Below are positions 1-6,015 of a stretch of 15,340 nucleotides of DNA, piece by piece. The notes below the pieces were generated by a model. That model made no database searches. It was not told the DNA's origin and worked only from the letters and a program-made list of their open reading frames with translations. The stretch comes from UBA877 sp035506155 (GTDB taxonomy: Bacteria; Chloroflexota; Anaerolineae; Anaerolineales; Villigracilaceae). Where the stretch lies: positions 1 to 15,340 of the forward strand of contig DATJPX010000037.1 in NCBI GenBank assembly GCA_035506155.1, in the 5' to 3' direction. Every line of letters begins with the position of its first letter. Position 1 is the stretch's first letter. A program made the position numbers and the translations under genes.

Positions 1-45
1 GGCCGCGATTACAGTGATTATTTCATGAGCGGAAAAGTGAAATGA
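1..45 (+). CDS. C-terminal tail of an upstream gene (partial)
   Basis: Frame 1 is open from the first base for 14 codons and ends at TGA 43-45, reading GRDYSDYFMSGKVK. A coding tail here would fit the promoter and operator that start about 40 bp further on. Only 14 residues are visible, so no family can be named, and a chance open stretch of this length is quite possible. Confidence 0.3.
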   Translation, partial: GRDYSDYFMSGKVK

Positions 46-87
46 CAGGTATCAACCGGTTTGGAGGCGCCTTAGGATGCGGCAACA

Positions 88-116
88 TTCACTCTTTACG
101 GTTTTTTTGGTATACT
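88..116 (+). promoter_or_regulatory. Probable promoter of the AbiE operon
   Basis: TATACT (111-116, 5 of 6 to the -10 consensus) is preceded by TTCACT (88-93, 4 of 6 to the -35) at a 17-bp spacing. Transcription would start near 123, immediately before the inverted repeat at 125-169, which is where a repressor would block it. Confidence 0.55.
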
Positions 117-124
117 AATGTCGG

Positions 125-169
125 TTTCGTAAATCGTCACTTTTTATCATTTAGTGACGATTTACGAAA
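125..169 (+). promoter_or_regulatory. Perfect 17-bp inverted repeat, probable AbiEi operator
   Basis: The arm TTTCGTAAATCGTCACT (125-141) is repeated as its exact reverse complement at 153-169, with an 11-nt AT-rich spacer. It lies between the predicted transcription start and the antitoxin ATG at 190. AbiEi antitoxins are known to repress their own promoter by binding inverted repeats, so an operator is the simplest reading. In RNA the same sequence would fold into a strong hairpin at the very 5' end of the message, so an RNA role (stability or attenuation) is an alternative. Confidence 0.65.
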
Positions 170-189
170 TTAGAACCAGAGAGTGAAAT

Positions 190-987
190 ATGATAGAGAG
201 TGAAACGAAGTCACACGATCGTGAACTAATAAATACCTTTTCCGGTCACCGGTCTGTCCAAAAGGCCAATTTGAGGAGCTTTTACTTTCAGCGTTCTCAG
301 CCGGCAACGGAACAGGCCTTTCGACGATTCCTATACGGGCTGGAGAAGAGACAAATCGTCACCCCCATCGGTGCCGGGATATATGCATTTCTTTATGAGT
401 CATCCCAGCCGGCCTCGAAGAAAAAACACTTTTTACCCGATTGGTCACAGGAATTTATAGCGCTGAACCAAGCGATCCAGGAAGCATTCCCATATATCCA
501 GTACCTGGGTTGGGAAACCAGGGTCTTGCATGAGTTCATGCTCCACCAGCCAGGTCAGAATCTATTCATTATCGAAACAGAAAAAGATGTATGCGAATCC
601 GCATTCAACCTTCTCAGTCAGAAATACCCGGGCCGGACATTTTTTGATCCAGACCGGGTGATGATGAAAAGATATGTACTGCATCAACCGGACAGCATCT
701 TAATCTCGCGTTTAATTACCCAAGCGCCCAAGAGAACAGCCCAAGGGATATCTTTCCCAAAGTTGGAAAAAATACTGGTGGACATCTTTGTTGATGAAGA
801 AAAATATTTCTTCTTTCAGGGCGATGAGCTGGTGCATATTTTTGAAAACGCATTTGCTTCTTATTGGATCAGCGAAAGAACACTGTTCCGCTACGGCGGC
901 CGGCGCAAGGCAAGCAAAAGACTTCGGCAATTTATCAACACACAGACACAGGTTAAACTCTCATTGACCATGGAGAATGCCGAATGA
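190..987 (+). CDS. AbiEi-like antitoxin of a type IV toxin-antitoxin pair
   Basis: A 265-residue protein of the AbiEi-like antitoxin type (it resembles the family I recall as DUF6577). Residues about 10-75 (HRSVQKANL through KRQIVTPIGAGIYAF) have the look of the N-terminal winged helix of these antitoxins, ending in a beta-wing followed by an aromatic motif. The C-terminal half contains the stretch KLEKILVDIFVDEEKYFFFQ, about residues 190-209. AbiEi proteins neutralise the cognate nucleotidyltransferase without binding it and repress their own promoter; both are family knowledge. The assignment rests strongly on the next gene, whose ATG overlaps this TGA (984-987). The start at 190 has only a weak AGAG-type ribosome site. 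An inverted-repeat operator lies 20 bp upstream. The exact family name is less certain than the role. Confidence 0.75.
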   Translation: MIESETKSHDRELINTFSGHRSVQKANLRSFYFQRSQPATEQAFRRFLYGLEKRQIVTPIGAGIYAFLYESSQPASKKKHFLPDWSQEFIALNQAIQEAFPYIQYLGWETRVLHEFMLHQPGQNLFIIETEKDVCESAFNLLSQKYPGRTFFDPDRVMMKRYVLHQPDSILISRLITQAPKRTAQGISFPKLEKILVDIFVDEEKYFFFQGDELVHIFENAFASYWISERTLFRYGGRRKASKRLRQFINTQTQVKLSLTMENAE

Positions 988-2036
988 TATCCGCTCAATC
1001 CCGAACACCAGAATGGATCATGGGAATCCGCGAAGGTTCCCAAGGGAAAGACCCGATCTTGATCGAAAAGATGATCATGGCGCTTACGCTGGTCGAAGAG
1101 CTCCGGTTGAGCGGTCTGGATTTCATCTTCAAAGGCGGGACATCTCTGATCCTGTTGTTGGGGGCACCACGGCGTTTTTCGATTGACATTGATGTTGTCG
1201 TGGCTGAAAAGCAAGACTTGGAAGAGCGCTTTCAATCCGTGGTGAAAAAAGGCGTATTTCATCGCAATGAGGAAAGCAGGCGCACGGGCGAATTACCCAA
1301 ACAGCATTACAAATTCTTCTTCAATTCCGTGATCGAGACCAAAGAGAGCCATATTCTGCTGGATATCCTTTTTGATAAAAACCCGTACCCTCGCCTTCAG
1401 AAAATCGGTGTTCAGTCACCGCTCCTGTTTGTCGAAGGAAAAATCACTCGGGTCGTTTGCCCGACCGTGGAAGGTTTACTTGGAGACAAGTTGACGGCCT
1501 TTGCGCCGCACACCACCGGGATCTTGTATGGCACAAATAAAGAATTGGAGATCGCCAAGCAATTGTTCGATATTGGAATCCTGTTCGATGCAGCATCGGA
1601 TTTAAGATTGGTGGGCCAGACCTTTGGGAATGTGGCCTCCACCCAATTGAACTATCGCAAGCTAAGAAAACTCACGCCGGCTGATGTTTTGCGCGATACT
1701 TTTGACACAGCCTGCATCATCGGGATGCGCGGATCATCCTCCAGCGACGAATTTGCCGAGCTGTTGGAAGGTTTCAAGAAGCTGGCAGCTTTTATATATT
1801 CTGGATTTTTCTCTCTGGATATTGCTATCCTGTGCGCAGCAAAAGCCGCCTACCTGGTCGCTTTACTGCTGAGGCAAGAGGGAGCCATCGGCCGATTTGA
1901 GCCAGGACAGGATCTCTCATCTTGGAATATATCAAATCCAGATTACAACAAATTGAACAAGGTCAAGAAGTCTAGCCCAGAAGCATTCTTCTACTATTTT
2001 CAAGCGCTTGAATTGCTGGGTCTGGGCAGCAAGTGA
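984..2036 (+). CDS. abiEii: AbiEii-type nucleotidyltransferase toxin
   Basis: A 350-residue protein with the signature of AbiEii/AbiGii toxins, members of the DNA polymerase beta nucleotidyltransferase superfamily. Visible motifs are FKGGTSL at residues 49-55, RFSIDIDVV at 64-72 with the metal-binding Asp68 and Asp70, GDKLTAFAP at 167-175, and KQLFDIGILFD at 192-202. These appear in the usual order and spacing, and the length is normal for the family. Such toxins act in the cytoplasm and transfer nucleotides to tRNA or other targets, giving reversible growth arrest and phage abortive infection; this is family knowledge. The start codon overlaps the antitoxin stop as ATGA, implying translational coupling. 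All visible catalytic residues are intact, so the toxin is probably active. The RNA target cannot be read from sequence. Confidence 0.88.
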   Translation: MISAQSRTPEWIMGIREGSQGKDPILIEKMIMALTLVEELRLSGLDFIFKGGTSLILLLGAPRRFSIDIDVVVAEKQDLEERFQSVVKKGVFHRNEESRRTGELPKQHYKFFFNSVIETKESHILLDILFDKNPYPRLQKIGVQSPLLFVEGKITRVVCPTVEGLLGDKLTAFAPHTTGILYGTNKELEIAKQLFDIGILFDAASDLRLVGQTFGNVASTQLNYRKLRKLTPADVLRDTFDTACIIGMRGSSSSDEFAELLEGFKKLAAFIYSGFFSLDIAILCAAKAAYLVALLLRQEGAIGRFEPGQDLSSWNISNPDYNKLNKVKKSSPEAFFYYFQALELLGLGSK

Positions 2037-2039
2037 GGT

Positions 2040-2270
2040 TTGCACGTCCGTGACGGTGTCGGATTCAGAGAGATGTGTTCATTTCCTGATATTGAATACG
2101 CAGTGATCGCTCAGGCGAACTACGACGACTTAATACTTCCGGAAAATTGGCGGCCAAACAGGATCACTCAAGCGACAATGGAAAACGCGGGTCCGCATAA
2201 ACAGCACTTTATTCGAAACCAGCAATTTGACCTATCCCATGATGATATCTGGACAAAACATTCCGTATGA
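2040..2270 (+). CDS. Small unknown protein coupled to AbiE and a phosphoesterase
   Basis: An ORF of 76 codons from a TTG three bases after the toxin stop, or 65 codons from the ATG at 2073, which is preceded by a weak AGAGAG. I recognise no family. It is hydrophilic, with no signal peptide or membrane segment, and has an acidic-aromatic stretch (YDDLILPENW). The main argument that it is translated comes from its 3' end. Its TGA overlaps the ATG of the phosphoesterase (ATGA, 2267-2270), and that gene has no ribosome site of its own and a stop codon just upstream in frame, so it most likely depends on ribosomes finishing this ORF. It could be a third component of the system, or simply a translated leader. 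Confidence 0.45.
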   Translation: MHVRDGVGFREMCSFPDIEYAVIAQANYDDLILPENWRPNRITQATMENAGPHKQHFIRNQQFDLSHDDIWTKHSV

Positions 2271-3259
2271 CAACCCTTGTAATTGGTGATATTCATGGCT
2301 GTTATGATGAACTTCAGGCATTACTTGATAAAGCCGGCCTTGGAAGCGATGATGACATATTGGCAGTCGGGGACATTGTCGATCGTGGTCCAGAAACACC
2401 GCAAGTACTGGACTTCTTTCGAAACAAACCCAACGTCAGGTCGTTGATGGGCAACCACGAACGAAAGCATGTCCGCGCCGGTCGGGGGGAAATCCAACTC
2501 TCTGTTTCACAGCGTATCAGCCAAGTTCAGCTAGGCGAAGCGTATCCTGAGGCGGTCAAGTGGATGGGTGGTCTGCTAATCTTTCTCAATCTCCCGGATG
2601 CCATCATCATTCACGGTTATATTGAACCGGGGCTTCCTCTCCAAGAACAGAATCCGTCCGTTCTTTGTGGCACGATGGGGGGCGAGAGGATCCTGCGGGA
2701 TCATTATGATCGTCCCTGGTATGAGCTGTATACTGGCGACCGGCCAGTGATCGTGGGACATAAAAACTACACCGACTCTGACCAGCCATTCATTTACCGG
2801 GATAAAGTTTTCGGGTTGGACACCAGTTGCGTGATGGGCAAATCCTTGACCGGACTTCTGCTGCCTTCGTTCCGGATCTTTTCTGTCCCCAGCCGTGGTA
2901 ACCTGTGGGAACGGGTCCGCCAGGATTACAGAGTCGCAAAGAGACCTGGGGCGATCCGCGCTATCGTGCCATGGTCCGAGCAAGATAACGCCGCCCTTAA
3001 TGAATTAGTTGAAAGGGTGGAAGCTTCAAGTGATGCCATCCTTTCAAAACTACGCCTTTCACCCAGGTACAACCAACTCAACCCACGCCAACAGGCCAGG
3101 ATGTATGCAGACATAGTTGGAGACGGTCCAGCGGCCGTTCTGCTGCAAATGGCGCGCTTGGGAAAATTGAATGTCGAATCCGCCCAGAAAGTCGTACGAA
3201 ATACAGCGCTGATCAGCGACTTCACTCGCCAAGTGGATGTTTTACGAACCGGAAAATGA
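2267..3259 (+). CDS. PPP-family metallophosphoesterase (Ser/Thr phosphatase or Ap4A hydrolase-like)
   Basis: A 330-residue calcineurin-like phosphoesterase of the PPP branch. The dinuclear metal-site motifs are complete and in order: GDIHG at residues 7-11, GDIVDRG at 35-41, GNHE at 62-65, His116 in IIHG, and GH at 164-165, followed by the usual GLDTSCVMG at 183-191. Relatives include bacterial protein phosphatases, ApaH-type dinucleotide hydrolases and the phosphatase module of RNA-repair enzymes; sequence alone does not choose among them. About 110 C-terminal residues (220-330), partly helical and charged, lie outside the catalytic fold and are unrecognised. GDIHG sits only six residues from the start, so the ATG at 2267 is firm. 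Cotranscription with an AbiE pair suggests a stress or defence role (inference). Confidence 0.85.
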   Translation: MTTLVIGDIHGCYDELQALLDKAGLGSDDDILAVGDIVDRGPETPQVLDFFRNKPNVRSLMGNHERKHVRAGRGEIQLSVSQRISQVQLGEAYPEAVKWMGGLLIFLNLPDAIIIHGYIEPGLPLQEQNPSVLCGTMGGERILRDHYDRPWYELYTGDRPVIVGHKNYTDSDQPFIYRDKVFGLDTSCVMGKSLTGLLLPSFRIFSVPSRGNLWERVRQDYRVAKRPGAIRAIVPWSEQDNAALNELVERVEASSDAILSKLRLSPRYNQLNPRQQARMYADIVGDGPAAVLLQMARLGKLNVESAQKVVRNTALISDFTRQVDVLRTGK

Positions 3260-3448
3260 AAGCACAAAATGCCTGTATTCAAAGGTGTGACACGATGAGA
3301 ATTTCGAATACAGTGAATTAATTTATGCGTTGATTACGATCTACACATCTGATCGCACGAAGTAGGTGGGGCAACCATGCGGAGATGCTTAGCAGTGGTA
3401 CAAACAACGATTTAATAAACGCGATTTGTATTTATGGATACCGCTATT

Positions 3449-3493
3449 AAAAAGCACCAACAATCCAGCCCAATGGACAATCTTGGGCTGGAT
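3449..3493 (-). terminator. Hairpin, possible terminator for minus-strand genes
   Basis: Perfect 11-bp arms ATCCAGCCCAA (3463-3473) and TTGGGCTGGAT (3483-3493) enclose a 9-nt loop. Read on the minus strand, the stem is followed 9 nt later by TTTTT (3453-3449). It lies downstream of all the minus-strand genes. The gap between stem and T-run is longer than in a classical terminator, so this is a moderate call. It could also end plus-strand messages from the phosphoesterase. Confidence 0.45.
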
Positions 3494-3517
3494 ACTCAAC
3501 GGCGGAGGCGGCCGAAA

Positions 3518-3607
3518 TCAAGAGGGAATGTAGCTAATCTTCCCAACATTAATATTCCAAAGAGCGACAGCATGTAAACAGAAGAGAGAGGATCGCAATC
3601 TATTCAT
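3518..3607 (-). CDS. Possible 29-residue micro-ORF behind repeat copy A
   Basis: On the minus strand an AAGGGAGAG ribosome site, supplied by repeat copy A, lies 7 nt before an ATG at 3607. The frame runs 29 codons (MNRLRSSLFCLHAVALW...) to TGA at 3520-3518. The ribosome site is as good as that of any real gene nearby, and the equivalent site in repeat copy C serves the acetyltransferase. The peptide has no recognised family and may be only the stump of a gene that was lost. Confidence 0.25.
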   Translation of the reverse strand: MNRLRSSLFCLHAVALWNINVGKISYIPS

Positions 3608-3612
3608 ATTAA

Positions 3613-3711
3613 AACTCTCCCTTGAATGCCTTATCCAGAGTGGGCGGCATTCCCTTTGGGGATGATATCAGCGCGCGCAACACCATTGCGCTCTTGTCCT
3701 ACAGGTTACCT
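3613..3711 (-). repeat. Interspersed repeat, copy A (most diverged)
   Basis: Bases 3613-3651 match copy C (5603-5641) at 33 of 39 positions. The right part, from about 3667 (ATCAGCGCG) to TTACCT at 3711, aligns more loosely with copies B and C. The middle differs, as if it were a variable insert. Confidence 0.6.
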
Positions 3712-3767
3712 GATGTGGCTTTCACATCCCTACTGATGATCTATTCGATTGCAGGCTTTCGAATTCA

Positions 3768-4580
3768 TCAAGGCACGCCGGCCGACTCCACTTCCTGATA
3801 TTCATCCACTTCCATGGTTCCTTGCTCGACAGCCACGATGAACGTGAAGCCCGGTTTCGCCCAACCCGGGTCGAGCGTATGGTTGAGGTCGAAAATCACC
3901 CGATCGGGCCGGTCCCGCTCCCAAAGTTGGGCGGTGAAAGTTCCGTCCGGTTGGATGCGCAGGGAGTAAAAATACCAGGTCCCGGGCTGAAAGCGATCGA
4001 CCGGGAACGCCTGCCGGGTGGCATGGTCGCTGCCGTAGCCGCTGTCAATATCCAACGTCAGGCCCGGCAGGCAGCAATCCAGGTTGATCCCGCGATAATA
4101 ACCTCCGCCGTCCGTGCTTTCGTAGAGTTCATAGTGAAATCCGAAGTAAGTATTCTTCTCGGCTTTGAATAAAAAGACGGACACGTCCCCGACCCGCGGC
4201 GAGAAGATGGAGCGCTCGGCCACGTGCCCATCCGCCCAGGGGTCGCCGGTTTTGGAGAACGAGTCGCTCAGGATCATCAATCCATCCCGGATCTGCATGT
4301 CGCCAGCGGAATCCACGCTAAAACCAAGCGTCGCAAGGTCGTTGAAGTGTTCGCTGTGGACGACGCGCCCGGCTTGTGCACTTGGCAGGGAAAAGGGAGT
4401 CGGTGGCATTGTCGTCGCGGACGGGACCAGGGTGGCCGTGGGCGGGAATGCCGTGAGAGTCATTACCGGCTTTTCCGGCAGGAGGGCCGGTATTGGGACG
4501 GAGGCACGACAGGCCAGGGCCGTCACAAACAGGATTTCGAGCAGGACCATCCGGAGGCTGGATTTGCACAGATACGTCAT
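3768..4580 (-). CDS. Secreted lipoprotein with a C-terminal beta-sandwich-like domain
   Basis: A 270-residue protein. Residues 1-24 (MTYLCKSSLR..., ending VTALAC) form a basic-hydrophobic signal peptide with Cys24 in a loose lipobox, so it is probably lipid-anchored outside the membrane. Residues 25-70 are a Thr/Pro/Ala-rich linker of the kind common on Chloroflexota surface proteins. Residues 72-270 look like a concanavalin/LamG-type jelly-roll: a soluble beta-rich domain with VVHSEHFNDL, YFGFHYELY, and a C-terminal GFTFIVAVEQGTMEVDEYQEV strand pair. Such domains often bind glycans, but no catalytic residues can be pointed to. No clear Shine-Dalgarno precedes the ATG at 4580; the ATG at 4550 would keep the signal peptide shorter. 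Repeat copy B lies 91 bp upstream. The family assignment is by overall pattern only. Confidence 0.7.
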   Translation of the reverse strand: MTYLCKSSLRMVLLEILFVTALACRASVPIPALLPEKPVMTLTAFPPTATLVPSATTMPPTPFSLPSAQAGRVVHSEHFNDLATLGFSVDSAGDMQIRDGLMILSDSFSKTGDPWADGHVAERSIFSPRVGDVSVFLFKAEKNTYFGFHYELYESTDGGGYYRGINLDCCLPGLTLDIDSGYGSDHATRQAFPVDRFQPGTWYFYSLRIQPDGTFTAQLWERDRPDRVIFDLNHTLDPGWAKPGFTFIVAVEQGTMEVDEYQEVESAGVP

Positions 4581-4670
4581 GGTGTCACTTCGATGATGTG
4601 TATCAATTCACAATTCCTTTGATGGGGATGTCAGCCATCGATCCTACATAATATCATGCCTATCCAGTAG

Positions 4671-4749
4671 ACACCTTATCCAAAACAGACGGCTCTCTGC
4701 GGAGCCAATGTCAGCGCGGATTGCGAAGCATCCCATAGGGACAATTCCT
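4671..4749 (-). repeat. Interspersed repeat, copy B
   Basis: Shares ACACCTTATCCA at its left end with copy C. Its right 37 bp (4713-4749) match copy C (5642-5678) at 32 of 37 positions. Between them is a different middle with a small GGCTC/GAGCC hairpin (4691-4706). The segment TTGCGAAGCATCCC recalls the GCGAAGCATCCC-type intergenic repeats that I remember from Chloroflexota genomes. Confidence 0.65.
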
Positions 4750-4823
4750 AGCCCGCCGCTGTCTGTAGACTGCCTGCGATGGCTTCTGAGCTGATAGGCT
4801 ATCATGTTTTAGTACTTACACAG

Positions 4824-5072
4824 CTAAGTTTTTACCCACAATGATCCGTCCTGATCTACGACTGCCTGATGAAATAGACCACTTCCGCTGCAAATAATCA
4901 CCTCAGAAGGATTAGTGAGGGCGATACAGCAAAATTTCCTTTTATCTTTTTGAATGTTAGTTGAGAGTAACCTTTTGTTATTGGTTTTCTGCCATTCTTC
5001 CATTTCACTGAAAAGGTCTTTCATAGATTTGCTTTCAAAGTAAATTAAGTTGTGTTTATTATCGTCTGACAT
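4824..5072 (-). CDS. Unknown small soluble protein, 82 residues
   Basis: I do not recognise a named family, although the dense core (FCCIALTNPSEVIICS, residues 47-62) looks like a conserved domain. The protein starts MSDDNKHNLIYF, has a charged helix at about residues 15-35 (SMKDLFSEMEEWQKTNNK), then two beta-strand-like segments with a CC pair and a further Cys. There is no signal peptide. The start chosen is the ATG at 5072, because GGAGGAACCG directly before it is a near-perfect ribosome site; an ATG four codons upstream, at 5084, has none. It follows the acetyltransferase stop by 33 bp on the same strand, so the two probably share a message. Its base composition is the most AT-rich of the genes here, which hints at foreign origin. 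Confidence 0.65.
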   Translation of the reverse strand: MSDDNKHNLIYFESKSMKDLFSEMEEWQKTNNKRLLSTNIQKDKRKFCCIALTNPSEVIICSGSGLFHQAVVDQDGSLWVKT

Positions 5073-5105
5073 CGGTTCCTCCATATTATTTTGGTAAGAA
5101 GCGGA

Positions 5106-5597
5106 TCAATTTCTATTCTCCAAATCCAATGCCAAAACATCCAGCCTGACCCTGCGCTCGTTCCGACTTTGTATTGTTTTAAATCCTCTTTTCAAATATA
5201 AGCCCTGGGCGTGAGTTGTTTCGAGTACGATTTTCGAGCAACGTTCCTGCCTGGCGATCTGGATCAGATGATCCAACACCGCCAATCCATACCCTTTGCC
5301 GCGCTGCGCAGTGCGGACGGCCATCCCAGTAATGCACAAGATTTTTCCGTCAGGCTGATGAGTGTCGAGCGGATTTTCATCCAGCCCCGGCTCCCGCTCC
5401 GTCCGCCATTTTTCGGAACATCCATAGGCGACAATCATGTTGTCTTCTAGTAGAACGACAAAGCCTGACGGAAATGCCTGAAAGCGTAAGGCGAAGGTGT
5501 CCGGGCTTTCTACCGTGCCATATGGCGAAAACGCCTCGGAATCGAGATCTGCGACCTCAGGCAAATCGGTTTCTTGGACCTGGCGGATTTCGTACAC
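5106..5597 (-). CDS. GNAT-family N-acetyltransferase
   Basis: A 163-residue single-domain GNAT. It opens with the typical strand-helix (MYEIRQVQETDLPEVADLD). The acetyl-CoA binding motif A is at residues 88-112, with the pyrophosphate loop QRGKGYG (98-104), and the C-terminal LYLKRGF (133-139) is characteristic. Length is normal for the family. GNATs move an acetyl group from acetyl-CoA to an amine on a metabolite, antibiotic or protein; the acceptor here cannot be told. The start is a GTG at 5597, with GGGAG nine bases upstream. That ribosome site lies within repeat copy C. The downstream 82-residue gene is close enough to be cotranscribed. The cytoplasmic enzyme has no targeting signal. Confidence 0.88.
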   Translation of the reverse strand: MYEIRQVQETDLPEVADLDSEAFSPYGTVESPDTFALRFQAFPSGFVVLLEDNMIVAYGCSEKWRTEREPGLDENPLDTHQPDGKILCITGMAVRTAQRGKGYGLAVLDHLIQIARQERCSKIVLETTHAQGLYLKRGFKTIQSRNERRVRLDVLALDLENRN

Positions 5598-5602
5598 CCT
5601 AT

Positions 5603-5678
5603 AACTCTCCCTTAAACACCTTATCCAGATTGGACGACATTAGCGCAGATTGCGATGTATCCCGTAGGAACAATTCCT
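5603..5678 (-). repeat. Interspersed repeat, copy C
   Basis: The left 39 bp match copy A (33 of 39), and the right 37 bp (5642-5678) match copy B (32 of 37). Read on the minus strand, it ends in TTAAGGGAGAGTT, which provides the ribosome site of the acetyltransferase gene. Confidence 0.65.
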
Positions 5679-5763
5679 TTTGCATTAATAAGTCTACCGT
5701 TTCCATGTGCCGTCACCACAGAAAAATCGATTCCCAATTTATGGCGCAGCGATGACTAGGTTA

Positions 5764-6015
5764 TCAGCTGGTACATCCGCCTGCCGCGGCACAGGCTGCA
5801 TCACAAAGGTGATATTCCCCTTCACCGCAGGCTTCGGTGCAGACCCAGACTCCATTGCGTTTGTGAATCACCCGACAGGCTCCCGGAGATACTCGGTTTT
5901 GCGGTCCGGTCCAGACCTCTGCCAAGGCGACCGCAACCCCCAAAAAGACAAACGGAGAGATCAGACAGGCAGCGATGAACAGCTTCCGAAATGAGAACAA
6001 GCGCCTATGTTCCAT
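5764..6015 (-). CDS. Small secreted six-cysteine peptide
   Basis: An 83-residue precursor. Residues 1-32 are a classical signal peptide: basic MEHRRLFSFRK, a hydrophobic core, and a likely signal peptidase I site after AVALA (Ala32). The mature part of about 51 residues has six cysteines at 47, 59, 63, 71, 75 and 81, enough for three disulfides. The pair of CxxxC motifs separated by seven residues (59-63 and 71-75) is the spacing of helical-hairpin peptides. The start is firm: GGGAGGAATTGC leads directly into the ATG at 6015. No family is recognised. A secreted toxin or bacteriocin-like peptide, an inhibitor, or a structural surface peptide are all possible. Upstream of it lies a long gene-free stretch, so it is probably the first gene of its unit. 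Confidence 0.65.
   Translation of the reverse strand: MEHRRLFSFRKLFIAACLISPFVFLGVAVALAEVWTGPQNRVSPGACRVIHKRNGVWVCTEACGEGEYHLCDAACAAAGGCTS

Larger units (their letters stand above)
3260..3767. other. Intergenic stretch between convergent units
   Basis: This 508-bp gap lies between the plus-strand phosphoesterase and the minus-strand lipoprotein. It holds a hairpin (3463-3493), a 29-codon minus-strand ORF with a good ribosome site (3518-3607) and repeat copy A (3613-3711). Nothing else in it looks like a gene. A 36-codon plus-strand ORF inside the repeat has no support. Confidence 0.6.

Noticed and set aside
3822..4622. Plus-strand ORFs of 116-143 codons opposite the lipoprotein
   Set aside because: They overlap one another and the signal-peptide-bearing lipoprotein; their composition is basic and unnatural.
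3613..5678. Three similar repeats considered as a CRISPR array
   Set aside because: They are about 1 kb apart with genes between them and are diverged, so they are not a CRISPR.
5474..5755. Plus-strand 93-codon ORF over the acetyltransferase start and repeat C, sharing a SPLNxLSR peptide with the same frame in repeat A
   Set aside because: The similarity is explained by the DNA repeat itself; the first half is antisense to the GNAT gene and there is no ribosome site.
5866..5872. Isolated ATCACCC sites inside genes (here, and near 3895) as further LAL boxes
   Set aside because: They are single half-sites within coding sequence without the 12-bp-spaced partners, expected by chance.
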